64,000 nucleotides of DNA. Source: Saccharopolyspora erythraea. GTDB lineage: Bacteria; Actinomycetota; Actinomycetes; Mycobacteriales; Pseudonocardiaceae. Below the pieces are notes generated by a model. The model was not told where the DNA came from. It did not search any database and saw only the letters and a program-made list of their open reading frames with translations. Location: positions 1,922,001 through 1,986,000 of the forward strand of contig NZ_CP054839.1 in the NCBI RefSeq assembly GCF_018141105.1. Reading direction: 5' to 3'. A program made the translations under genes and the position numbers. Position 1 is the first letter of the stretch, and each line of letters opens with the position of its first letter. Shown piece by piece: positions 1 through 7,457 of the stretch.

Positions 1-582
1 CTCGATCTTGTCCCGGACCTCCTCCAGCGAGGGGGTGTTGCCGGGAGCGGCGACCTCGGTCATCTGGCGCAGCGACGAGGAGACCTGCTCCTGCATCTTG
101 GCCTGCTCCAGCTGGCTGAGCAGCTTGGTCCGCTCGGCGATCTTCTGCTGCAGCACCTGGGCGTTGCGCTCCACGGCCTGCTTGGCCTGTTCGGCGGCTC
201 CCAGCGACTGGTCGTGCAGCGTCTTGAGGTCCTCGACGCCCTGCTCGGCCGTCACCAGCTGGCTCGCGAGCTGGGTCGCGGTCTCCTCGTACTTCTGGGC
301 CTTGACCTCGTCGCCCTCGGTCCGCGCCTGGTCGGCCATGACCAGCGCCTGCCGGGCCGAGGCCTGCAGCTTCTCGACCTCGCCGAGCTGGCGGTTGAGC
401 TTCATCTCCAGCTGGCGCTGGTTGCCGATCACCGAGGCGGCCTGCTGGGAGAGCGCCTGGTGCTGCCGCTGCGCTTCCTCGATGGCCTGCTGGATCTGCA
501 CCTTCGGGTCGGCGTGCTCGTCGACCTTCGACGAGAACGACGCCATCAGGTACTTCCAAGCCTTCACGAACGGGTTGGCCAT
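1..582 (-). CDS. pspA: PspA/IM30 family envelope-stress protein (3' end cut by window edge)
   Basis: The 194 visible residues begin [20 protein letters not shown] and continue as an almost unbroken Gln/Glu/Lys/Arg-rich coiled coil, which is the PspA/IM30 architecture. Members coat stressed cytoplasmic membranes and, in mycobacteria, act downstream of the regulator ClgR. The clgR-like gene lies directly upstream on the same strand, and this pairing matches the Rv2744c-Rv2745c order of M. tuberculosis. The ATG at 580-582 is chosen because the amphipathic N-terminal helix begins there. The C-terminus lies outside the window. Family assignment is firm; the exact role is inferred from the family and the neighbour. 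Confidence 0.9.
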   Translation of the reverse strand, partial: MANPFVKAWKYLMASFSSKVDEHADPKVQIQQAIEEAQRQHQALSQQAASVIGNQRQLEMKLNRQLGEVEKLQASARQALVMADQARTEGDEVKAQKYEETATQLASQLVTAEQGVEDLKTLHDQSLGAAEQAKQAVERNAQVLQQKIAERTKLLSQLEQAKMQEQVSSSLRQMTEVAAPGNTPSLEEVRDKIE

Positions 583-837
583 CTCCTCCGCCTGCCTTCT
601 CTCATGCTCGGCTGCCCACGAGGCACAACGCCCCAGCGTGCCCACTGGTTCCATCGTGTCAGGTCGCTGTGTGCGCTTCCACCAGACCGGGGAGATCTCC
701 GGAATTTTCCCCGAGTCGCAACCCAACAGCGACAAGATCGAACCAGGCCGACCGCCGACACCGGCACCCGGGCCACCCTGACCAGCCCGAAAGAGTGACA
801 TCGCCTACAAATCACCACGGGGCGAACAAGCCCCGAG

Positions 838-1045
838 AGCCCAACCCAGGCACGCCCGAGCCCAACAGGCACCCGACCGCCAAAGCCCCCACGAGCCGAA
901 CCCACGCGCCCCACGAGCCCAACCGGCACCCGCCGACCAAGGCCCCACCAGCCAAACCCAGGCGCGCCATCAAGCCAACCGGCACCCGCCAGCCCAAGCC
1001 CCCGACAGCCAAACCGAGGCGCCCGCACCGCCCGGCCCCCGGCCC
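838..1045. repeat. Intergenic 56-bp tandem repeat, about 3.5 copies
   Basis: Between clgR and pspA (583-1094, 512 bases without a convincing gene) there are imperfect repeats starting near 838, 894, 950 and 1007. Each has a conserved core like AACCGGCACCCGCC. The period is 56-57 bases, so it is not a multiple of three and does not keep one reading frame. Downstream of the array are short GGCCAGC-type repeats (about 1040-1080). The block would form the 5' leader or promoter region of pspA. No function is assigned. Confidence 0.7.
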
Positions 1046-1094
1046 GCCGGCCGCCAGCGGCCAGCGGCCAGCCAGCCGCCGGCGCCACCGCGCC

Positions 1095-1613
1095 TCAGGC
1101 CGCGACGACCACGCCGCCGGAGGTGCGCACCGGCGCACCGATGCGCTGGCTGAGCACCGACTGCAGCCGCAGGTCCCCGGCGGCCTCGTCGATGGACACC
1201 CGGGTGGCTTCGTCGATGGACACGCGGGTCTCCGTGCCGCCGTGGGCCTCGGTGCCCGCGAGCTCGCGCTCGCCTGCCGGCTCGGCCTCGCCGAGCTCGG
1301 TGCCGATGAGGCTGGGCACCAGCCTGCCGCCGTCGATCTCGGCGGTCGACGCGTGCTCCACCGTGGCGGGTGCCAGCAGCGACTCGTCCATGTCGCCGGC
1401 CACGGTCACCAGCAGCTCCGGCAGCGGCAGCTCCAGGGCGTCGCAGATCGAGGCGAGCAGCTCGCTGGACGCCTCCTTGCGGCCCCGTTCCACCTCGGAG
1501 AGGTAGCCGAGGCTCACCCGGGCAGCGCGCGAGACGTCCCGCAAGGTCCGAGACTGAGCGGTCCGGGCGCGGCGCAGTCGTTCACCGACCGCTTCCCGCA
1601 GCAACACGGTCAT
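1095..1613 (-). CDS. clgR: ClgR-like XRE-family transcriptional activator
   Basis: This 172-residue protein has an N-terminal lambda-repressor-like HTH (about residues 8-65, with [21 protein letters not shown]) typical of ClgR. ClgR activates clp protease and psp genes in actinobacteria. The C-terminus ends GGVVVAA; a terminal Ala-Ala is the degron by which ClgR proteins are turned over by Clp proteases, so this fits conditional stability. The linker contains the direct duplication [15 protein letters not shown], from a 24-base tandem repeat near 1185-1235. A CGC-N5-GCG element at 1634-1644, just upstream, resembles the ClgR box and may give autoregulation. It sits between cinA/pgsA and pspA as in mycobacteria. 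Confidence 0.88.
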   Translation of the reverse strand: MTVLLREAVGERLRRARTAQSRTLRDVSRAARVSLGYLSEVERGRKEASSELLASICDALELPLPELLVTVAGDMDESLLAPATVEHASTAEIDGGRLVPSLIGTELGEAEPAGERELAGTEAHGGTETRVSIDEATRVSIDEAAGDLRLQSVLSQRIGAPVRTSGGVVVAA

Positions 1614-1633
1614 CTCGCGCCTCCCTTCTTCGT

Positions 1634-1644
1634 CGCCTACCGCG
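1634..1644 (-). promoter_or_regulatory. Candidate ClgR box upstream of clgR
   Basis: CGC-CTACC-GCG fits the CGC-N5-GCG core reported for ClgR operators, with one departure from the published inner consensus. It lies 21-31 bases upstream of the clgR start. This is a single short match in GC-rich DNA, so the assignment is tentative. Confidence 0.3.
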
Positions 1645-1805
1645 TGCGCTACGCGCCAACGCCCCCTACGTTACTCACCGAGCGGCCTCGGCGAGAACGA
1701 TCAGCGGCAAGTCCGCCAAGGGCGAACGCGAGGCCCGCTGGACCCGGCGTGGCCCGCGGGCCGCGCCTTCCTCCAGCGCACGGTTGATCCGTCCGGTCAG
1801 CAGCA

Positions 1806-2297
1806 TCAACGCAGCAGTTCCCGGAACTGTTCCAACGCCACCCGAACGGCCGCAGCCCGCACCGAGTGGCGATCGCCTCCCAGGTGGACCGAACGCACCG
1901 TCGCGCCGCTGGGACCAGCGAAGCCGAGGTGCACGGTGCCCGGCGAGACGCCGTCCTGCGGGTCGGGTCCGGCCACGCCGGTGAGGCCGATGCCCCAGTC
2001 CGCGCCGCAGCGCGCCCGCACGCCCACGGCCAGCATCTCGGCGACCGCGGGGTGCACCGCGCCGTGCTCGTCGAGCACGACCCGGTCGACGCCGAGCAGG
2101 CTGGCCTTGAGGTCCGTGGCGTAGACGACCACGCCGCCGCGCACGACGTCGCTCGCGCCGGGCACGTCGGTCAGCGCGGCCGACAGGATGCCCGCGGTCA
2201 GCGACTCGGCGGTGGCGACGGTCTCACCACGCGTGCGCAGCGCGTCGAGGACGAGCACCACGTGCTGGCGGGGGACCCCGAGGGCCTCGACGATCAC
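1806..2297 (-). CDS. CinA C-terminal-domain protein (nicotinamide-nucleotide amidohydrolase family)
   Basis: This 163-residue protein corresponds to the stand-alone CinA C-terminal domain (PncC). It has the signature TAESLTAGILSAALTDVPGA and the GVAGPDPQDG and PGTVHLG segments. The family deamidates nicotinamide mononucleotide in pyridine-nucleotide salvage. The start is a GTG at 2295-2297 that overlaps the pgsA stop by four bases (GTGA), indicating translational coupling in a rimO-pgsA-cinA run. The N-terminal molybdopterin-binding half of full-length CinA is absent, which is normal for actinobacteria. Confidence 0.88.
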   Translation of the reverse strand: MIVEALGVPRQHVVLVLDALRTRGETVATAESLTAGILSAALTDVPGASDVVRGGVVVYATDLKASLLGVDRVVLDEHGAVHPAVAEMLAVGVRARCGADWGIGLTGVAGPDPQDGVSPGTVHLGFAGPSGATVRSVHLGGDRHSVRAAAVRVALEQFRELLR

Positions 2298-2917
2298 GCG
2301 CCGGCCGCCCGCTTGCCGCTCGCCCGGAGGCGCAGCGCCCGGAAGACGTAGTCGAGCCCGGTCACGACGGTGGCCAGCACGGCGGCGCCCATCACGACCC
2401 ACCGCAGCGGATCGGCCCAGCCCGCCAGCGGCAGCAGGTACAGCCCGATGGCCAGGGCCTGCAGCAGCGTCTTGACCTTGCCGCCCCGGCTGGCCGGGAT
2501 CACGCCGTGGCGGATCACCCAGAACCGCAGGCCGGTGATCGCCAGCTCGCGGCCGATGATCACCAGCGTCACCCACCACGCCAGGTCGCCGAGCAGGCTG
2601 AGCCCGACCAGCGCCGAGCCGGTGAGCGCCTTGTCCGCGATCGGGTCCGCGACCTTGCCGAAGTCGGTGACCAGCCCGCGCCGCCGCGCCAGGTCGCCGT
2701 CGATGCGGTCGGTGATCGAGGCGATGGCGAAGACGCCGGTGGCGATCCAGCGCCACATCGGGTCGTGGCCGTCGTCCCAGAACAGCGCGACCAGGAAGAC
2801 CGGCACCAGCGCCAGCCGCGACATGGTCAGGACGTTGGCGATGTTGAGAACGGGCACCGGGCCGTCGGCGCGCCCACCGGAGGTGGCGGAGTCCGAGGCC
2901 GCGCTCTCGGCGGTCAC
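2294..2917 (-). CDS. pgsA: CDP-diacylglycerol--glycerol-3-phosphate 3-phosphatidyltransferase
   Basis: This is a membrane phospholipid synthase that makes phosphatidylglycerol phosphate from CDP-diacylglycerol and glycerol-3-phosphate. The CDP-alcohol phosphotransferase signature is complete in DRIDGDLARRRG followed by DFGKVADPIADK: two Asp, DG, AR, G and two more Asp. Several hydrophobic helices flank it. The start is uncertain. A GTG at 2917 gives 207 residues with a short Ser/Ala-rich N-terminus. A GTG at 3001 would add 28 residues and overlap the rimO end by 20 bases. It corresponds to PgsA3 of M. tuberculosis, which also sits next to clgR. Confidence 0.87.
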   Translation of the reverse strand: MTAESAASDSATSGGRADGPVPVLNIANVLTMSRLALVPVFLVALFWDDGHDPMWRWIATGVFAIASITDRIDGDLARRRGLVTDFGKVADPIADKALTGSALVGLSLLGDLAWWVTLVIIGRELAITGLRFWVIRHGVIPASRGGKVKTLLQALAIGLYLLPLAGWADPLRWVVMGAAVLATVVTGLDYVFRALRLRASGKRAAGA

Positions 2918-2981
2918 GGCGTGGCCACCGCGCCGCGCCGGTGACCCGCGCGGGCACCCGAGCTCAGGGTTCGATCCCGGT

Positions 2982-4442
2982 TCATGATCCCTCCCCGGCA
3001 CCGCGGCGTTGCGACGAGTCCTGTTCCGGTGCGGCGCCGACCGGGCGCGCCACGAGGTCCACGCCCTCGCTGGCGATCACCCGGCAGTGCACCACCTCGC
3101 CGACGCCGACCCCTCCAGCATCGACGACGGCGCACTCGCCGTCCACCTCCGGGCCCTGGTGTTCGGCGCGGCCGGCGACCTCGCCGTCCTCGTCCCGCTC
3201 GACCAGCACCCGAACCTCGGTGCCGACGCGGTCCTCCGCACGCTGCGCGACCAGCTCGTCGGCCAGCGCGGAGACCTGCTCGACCCGGGCGGCGACGACG
3301 TCCTCGCCGAGCTTGCCGTCGAAACCGGCGGCCTCGGTGCCGTCCTCGTCGGAGTAGCCGAACACGCCGACCGCGTCGAGCCGGGCCCTGGTCAGGAAGT
3401 CCTGCAGCTCCTCGAAGTCCTCCTCGGTCTCGCCGGGGAAGCCGACGATGACGTTGCTGCGGATGCCCGCCTCCGGGGCGAGCTCGCGGATCTGGTCGAT
3501 CAGCGCCAGGAACGACTCTGTGGAGCCGAACCGGCGCATCCGCCGCAGCACCTTCTCGCTGGAGTGCTGGAAGGACAGGTCGAAGTAGGGCGCCACGCCC
3601 GGGGTGGTCGCGATGGCGCGGACCAGGCCGGGGCGGGTCTCGGCGGGCTGGAGGTAGGAGACGCGGACCCGGTCGACGCCGTCGATGCCCGCCAGCCGCG
3701 GCAGCAGGGTCTCCAGGGCGCGCGGATCGGAGAGGTCCTTGCCGTAGGAGGTGGAGTTCTCGCTGACCAGGAACAGCTCCTTCGCGCCCTGCTCGGCCAG
3801 CCACGCGGCCTCGCCGAGCACCTCCTCCGGCTGCCGCGACAGGAAGGAGCCCCGGAAGGACGGGATGGCGCAGAAGGAGCAGCGGCGGTCGCAGCCGGAG
3901 GCCAGCTTGAGCGCCGCGAGCGGCGAGTCGTCGAGCCTGCGGCGGGCGATCCCGCGCGTGGAGGGCACCCAGCCGTGGCCGGGGACGGCGACCTCGGAGG
4001 CCGCCGCGGCGGCGGGCCTGGCGACCGGGGTGATCGGCAGCATCTTGCGCCGGTCCTGCGGCTGGTGGGGCTGGATGGCGTGGCCGGCGAGCACGTCGTC
4101 GAGCCGGTCGGCGAGGTTGCCGTAGTGGTCGAACCCGAGCACCGCGTCGGCCTCCGGCAGGTGCTCGGCGAGCTCGGCGCCGTAACGCTCCGCCATGCAC
4201 CCGACGGCGACGACCTTCGCGCCGGTGTCGGATGCCGCGAGCAGCGTGTCGACGGAGTCCTTCTTCGCCGACTCGACGAAACCGCAGGTGTTGACCACGA
4301 CGACGTCGGCGGACGACTCGTCGTCGATCAGGTCCCAGCCGCGTTGGTGCAGGTTGCCGGCGAGCTCCTCGGAGTCGACCTCGTTGCGCGCGCAACCGAG
4401 CGTGACCATGGCGACTCGACGGGAAGGGTGCTCGGCAGACAT
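2982..4442 (-). CDS. rimO: Ribosomal protein S12 methylthiotransferase RimO
   Basis: This radical-SAM enzyme adds a methylthio group to the conserved aspartate of ribosomal protein S12. The N-terminal MTTase domain opens [17 protein letters not shown] with a cluster-binding Cys. The radical-SAM motif CDRRCSFC (about residue 180) has the CxxxCxxC spacing. [38 protein letters not shown] follows in split segments, and a TRAM-like tail comes last. The start at 4442 is chosen because conservation begins within ten residues. An upstream ATG at 4481 has a weak GAGG site and would add 13 residues. It leads the rimO-pgsA-cinA group. Confidence 0.93.
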   Translation of the reverse strand: MSAEHPSRRVAMVTLGCARNEVDSEELAGNLHQRGWDLIDDESSADVVVVNTCGFVESAKKDSVDTLLAASDTGAKVVAVGCMAERYGAELAEHLPEADAVLGFDHYGNLADRLDDVLAGHAIQPHQPQDRRKMLPITPVARPAAAAASEVAVPGHGWVPSTRGIARRRLDDSPLAALKLASGCDRRCSFCAIPSFRGSFLSRQPEEVLGEAAWLAEQGAKELFLVSENSTSYGKDLSDPRALETLLPRLAGIDGVDRVRVSYLQPAETRPGLVRAIATTPGVAPYFDLSFQHSSEKVLRRMRRFGSTESFLALIDQIRELAPEAGIRSNVIVGFPGETEEDFEELQDFLTRARLDAVGVFGYSDEDGTEAAGFDGKLGEDVVAARVEQVSALADELVAQRAEDRVGTEVRVLVERDEDGEVAGRAEHQGPEVDGECAVVDAGGVGVGEVVHCRVIASEGVDLVARPVGAAPEQDSSQRRGAGEGS

Positions 4443-4670
4443 GCGTCGAGCGTAACGTCCGGCGTTGTCCCCGCTGCGCATGAGCCTCGCTGCGCACCGC
4501 GGGCGGGCTACGGCGGGATGCGGCGGGCGAGCCCGCGGGGCGGGACGCCCTCGCGGCGACCGCGGGGAAACCCCCGCGTCGCACCGGAAACCTCGTGCGC
4601 ACGGCCCGTTCCCGCTGCCGGGCGAGACCGAGATTACGCCCCGCCGCAGTACCCGAGGCCGATCATGCAG

Positions 4671-4686
4671 GTTAGGCTTGCCTAAC
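4671..4686 (+). promoter_or_regulatory. IdeR/DmdR (DtxR-family) iron box overlapping the argA1 promoter
   Basis: GTTAGGCTTGCCTAAC is a perfect 16-base palindrome. Extended to 19 bases (4668-4686), it matches the DtxR/IdeR consensus TTAGGTTAGGCTAACCTAA at 15 of 19 positions. It ends two bases before the ATG at 4688 and contains TAGGCT (4673-4678), a good -10 hexamer for a leaderless transcript starting at the ATG. An iron-loaded repressor here would block transcription. Confidence 0.75.
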
Positions 4687-4687
4687 T

Positions 4688-5194
4688 ATGTCGACATCCG
4701 TGAACATCCGCCCCGCTCGCATCCGCGATGTCCCCGAGATCAAGACCCTGGTCGACCACTACGCGGGAAAGGTGGTGCTGGGCAAGGAGCTCGTCACGCT
4801 CTACGAGGACGTCCAGGAGTTCTGGGTCGCCGAGACCGGGGGCCGGATCGTCGGCTGCGGCGCGCTGCACGTCCTATGGGAGGACCTCGCCGAGATCCGC
4901 ACCGTCGCGGTCGACCCGCTCAGCCACGGCATGGGCATCGGCCACGCACTGGTCGACCACCTGATCGCCTGCGCGCGCGAGCTCGGCCTGGCACGGCTGT
5001 TCGTGCTGACCTTCGAGACCGGCTTCTTCGGCAGGCACGGGTTCCTGCCGATCCGCGACACCCCGGTCCCACCCGAGATCTACGACGAGATCCGCCGCTC
5101 ACCGGACGAGGGCGTCGCGCAGTTCCTCGACCTGCCCTACGTCAAGCCCAACACCCTCGGCAACACCCGCATGCTCCTGCGCCTGACCGCATAG
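4688..5194 (+). CDS. argA: ArgA-type amino-acid N-acetyltransferase (GNAT), copy 1
   Basis: This 168-residue GNAT protein is of the short actinobacterial N-acetylglutamate synthase type (Rv2747-like), catalysing the first step of arginine synthesis from acetyl-CoA and glutamate. The acetyl-CoA loop region is AVDPLSHGMGIGHALVDHL. The flanking blocks KELVTLYEDVQEFWVAE and LDLPYVKPNTLGNTRML are family hallmarks. The ATG lies directly behind an iron box and a TAGGCT -10, so the mRNA is probably leaderless and iron-regulated, which is unexpected for arginine synthesis. A close tandem copy follows at 5332. Assignment to glutamate as substrate rests on family similarity. Confidence 0.82.
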   Translation: MSTSVNIRPARIRDVPEIKTLVDHYAGKVVLGKELVTLYEDVQEFWVAETGGRIVGCGALHVLWEDLAEIRTVAVDPLSHGMGIGHALVDHLIACARELGLARLFVLTFETGFFGRHGFLPIRDTPVPPEIYDEIRRSPDEGVAQFLDLPYVKPNTLGNTRMLLRLTA

Positions 5195-5318
5195 CCTTCC
5201 GCGCCGCGACCCCGATCCTCGGGCCACTGTTATCAACGAACGGTTCCACCGGGTGATCGCAGCTCCTCCTTGCCGGGATCTTCTGCGCGATGTGCATGCT
5301 CCGCATCGCGGCGGGCGC

Positions 5319-5324
5319 TAACAT
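5319..5324 (+). promoter_or_regulatory. -10 element of argA copy 2, leaderless start
   Basis: TAACAT fits TANNNT and lies 7 bases before the ATG at 5332, the spacing expected when transcription begins at the start codon. No convincing -35 is visible. Confidence 0.45.
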
Positions 5325-5331
5325 GAACCGC

Positions 5332-5868
5332 ATGCATGACTATGCGCCACACGCGATAGTGATCCGGCGCGCGCGGATCGGCGACGTGCGGGCGATCAAG
5401 TCGCTGGTGGACCACTACGCGGGCAAGGTGCTGCTGGCCAAGGAGCTCGTCACGCTCTACGAGGACGTCCAGGAGTTCTGGGTCGCCGAGGAGCTGACCG
5501 AACCGGAGGGGCCCGGGCGGATCGTGGGCTGCGGCGCGCTGCACGTCCTATGGGAGGACCTCGCCGAGATCCGCACCGTCGCCGTGGACGAGTCGGTGCG
5601 CGGCCTCGGCGTCGGCCACCGCGTCGTGTCGCAGCTGATCACCGCGGGCCGCGAGCTCGGGCTCCCCCGGATCTTCGTGCTCACCTTCGAGACGGCGTTC
5701 TTCCGCAGGCACGGCTTCCAGCCGATCGACGGCGCACCGGTGACGCCCGAGGTCTACGCGCAGATGCGGCGCTCCCTCGACGAGGGCGTCGCCGAGTTCC
5801 TCGACCTGCCCTACGTCAAGCCCAACACCCTCGGCAACACCCGCATGCTCCTGGAGCTGCAGGACTGA
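5332..5868 (+). CDS. ArgA-type amino-acid N-acetyltransferase (GNAT), copy 2
   Basis: This 178-residue protein is collinear with the gene at 4688 but has a short insertion (ELTEPEGP) after the WVAEE segment. Long stretches are identical at DNA level: the block around 5442-5490, the block containing the rare Leu codon CTA before TGG (near 5548), and about 50 bases at 5801-5852. This points to recent tandem duplication or gene conversion. The upstream DNA differs, with no iron box. The ATG at 5332 is chosen for the -10 spacing; ATG 5323 is the alternative. The pair may be iron-replete and iron-limited isozymes, or the substrates may have diverged. Confidence 0.8.
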   Translation: MHDYAPHAIVIRRARIGDVRAIKSLVDHYAGKVLLAKELVTLYEDVQEFWVAEELTEPEGPGRIVGCGALHVLWEDLAEIRTVAVDESVRGLGVGHRVVSQLITAGRELGLPRIFVLTFETAFFRRHGFQPIDGAPVTPEVYAQMRRSLDEGVAEFLDLPYVKPNTLGNTRMLLELQD

Positions 5869-5911
5869 CGGGAGATCGACGCACGCGGCGCGCGCTATAA
5901 GCTTGCGTGCC

Positions 5912-6577
5912 GTGGCTAGAGGGACGGCTTCGGCCGCGCGGACGACCTCGCGGGGACGCATCGACAAGCGGCAGGCGATCCTGGACGCCGCGTTCACCGT
6001 CTTCGCCCGGCAGGGCTACTCGCAGACCTGCGTGCAGGAGATCGCCGAGGAGGCCGGGGTCGCGAAGCTGACGGTCTACAACCACCTCAGCGACAAGGAG
6101 AACCTGTTCCGGCAGGCGGTGGAGGCAGCCGCCGACGCGGTGGCCGCGGAGGGGCTCGCCGTCGTGGAACGGCTGCGCGAGCCCGGCGCCGACCTGCCCG
6201 CGGCCACGGCGGACCTGGCGCGGCGGATGCTGCAGGTGGTGACCGGCAAGCGGGCGCTGGCCCTGCGCTGGCTCACCTACGCCCAGGTCGCCCGCTTCCC
6301 CGACCTCGTCGAGTCCGTCCAGCGGCGCACCTCCACCCGGATCACCGAGGCGCTGGCCGACCGCTTCGCCCGCCTCTCGCTGTCGGGGGAGCTGCGCCGC
6401 TGCGACCCGGCGCAGGCCGCCGAGCAGTTCATGGCGCTGCTGACCGGACCGGTCGAGGCGCGCTCACGGCTGGGCACCCGGAGGCTGCCCGCGAGCGAGA
6501 CCCGCGCGGTCGCCGCGGCCGCGGTCGACACCTTCCTGCGCGCCTACGCGACCGGAGAAGCCGGCGAGACCGGCTGA
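5912..6577 (+). CDS. TetR/AcrR family transcriptional regulator
   Basis: This 221-residue regulator has an N-terminal TetR HTH (about residues 17-62: RQAILDAAFTVFARQGYSQT followed by VAKLTVYNHLSDKENLF). Its helical ligand-binding domain is of the AefR-like type. The GTG at 5912 is 10 bases after TATAAG (5896-5901), a strong -10, so the transcript is probably leaderless. GCACGC (5881-5886) and GCGTGC (5905-5910) flank the -10 as inverted arms and could be the operator. No target gene can be named: the neighbours are argA copy 2 upstream and a phospholipase downstream. Confidence 0.85.
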   Translation: MARGTASAARTTSRGRIDKRQAILDAAFTVFARQGYSQTCVQEIAEEAGVAKLTVYNHLSDKENLFRQAVEAAADAVAAEGLAVVERLREPGADLPAATADLARRMLQVVTGKRALALRWLTYAQVARFPDLVESVQRRTSTRITEALADRFARLSLSGELRRCDPAQAAEQFMALLTGPVEARSRLGTRRLPASETRAVAAAAVDTFLRAYATGEAGETG

Positions 6578-6836
6578 CGTCCGGACCAGACCGGCTCACC
6601 TCCCAGCCACCGCCCGGCGAGATCACCTGATCCCCGTCCGCGTCCCGACCAGGTCGGCTGACTTCGCCCGCGCAGACGCTTGCCCGGCTCCGTGAGGAGG
6701 CAGCGCGGTTGCGCCGTTCGGAGCGTTAGGTGGAAACGCCATCCACCATTCATGTGCAGATAGCGTCAAAGCGTCCGAAACCGCCCACCCGGCGGCTATA
6801 AACCGGGAGTCACTCACCTGATCCGAGGAGATCACC

Positions 6837-7337
6837 GTGAAGAACTCACCTGGCGCCCGGCGCGCGTTCGCGGCCGCGGTGGCCGCCACAGGTGCACTGC
6901 TGCTGACCGCCGGCACCGCGCACGCCGACCTCAGCGACTCCGAGTTGCGCGCGACCACCGACAGGTACCTCTTCGAGGTCTCGCTCACCCAGTTCACCGA
7001 CGTCCGTGGCGACCGGCCCCACGCCACCCAGCTCGACTGGTCGTCGGACAGCTGCTCCTGGTCCCCCGACGAGCCGCTGGGCTACGACTTCTCCGAGAGC
7101 TGCGACCGCCACGACTTCGGCTACCGCAACTACAAGCGCCAGGCCAGGTTCAACGAGGACACCCGCCTGCGCATCGACGACAACTTCAAGGCCGACATGT
7201 ACTCGGCCTGCGGCAGCAACAACGGCTGCAAGGCCGCTGCCAACGTCTACTACCAGGCGGTCCGGCAGTTCGGGGCCTCCGCGAACTCGACCGCCGACGC
7301 CATCGACAAGGCCGGGATCACCGCCCGCCAGGGCTGA
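6837..7337 (+). CDS. Secreted prokaryotic phospholipase A2
   Basis: This 166-residue protein has a Sec signal peptide (residues 1-30, cleavage after TAGTAHA) and a mature domain with CDRHDFGYRNY. The His92-Asp93 pair is the catalytic dyad of bacterial phospholipase A2, with paired cysteines for disulfides. It hydrolyses the sn-2 acyl ester of phospholipids outside the cell. The length matches streptomycete PLA2. GAGGAG (6825-6830) sits 6 bases before the GTG start. The AT-richer upstream region holds GGCTATAAACC (about 6794), a possible -10. A strong terminator follows. Confidence 0.9.
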   Translation: MKNSPGARRAFAAAVAATGALLLTAGTAHADLSDSELRATTDRYLFEVSLTQFTDVRGDRPHATQLDWSSDSCSWSPDEPLGYDFSESCDRHDFGYRNYKRQARFNEDTRLRIDDNFKADMYSACGSNNGCKAAANVYYQAVRQFGASANSTADAIDKAGITARQG

Positions 7338-7347
7338 GGCATCCACC

Positions 7348-7375
7348 GGGCGTGGCCGCCGTGGCGGTCACGCCC
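7348..7375 (+). terminator. Rho-independent terminator after phospholipase A2
   Basis: A 13-bp stem of GGGCGTGGCCGCC paired with GGCGGTCACGCCC (one G-T pair, 2-base loop) starts ten bases after the stop codon and is followed by the T-rich TTCTCGTCTCT. Confidence 0.8.
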
Positions 7376-7457
7376 TTCTCGTCTCTGCAGTGACTTCGCC
7401 AGCGTGAAATCGGTACCGTTCACGGGGCAACCGTGCACGAGAAAGGAACGGTGCCCG

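Noticed and set aside
564-1138. Frames across the Gly/Pro/Arg repeat region between clgR and pspA
   Set aside because: The 56-base period shifts the frame in each unit, so the repeats do not encode a periodic protein. Frames are open only because of base composition.
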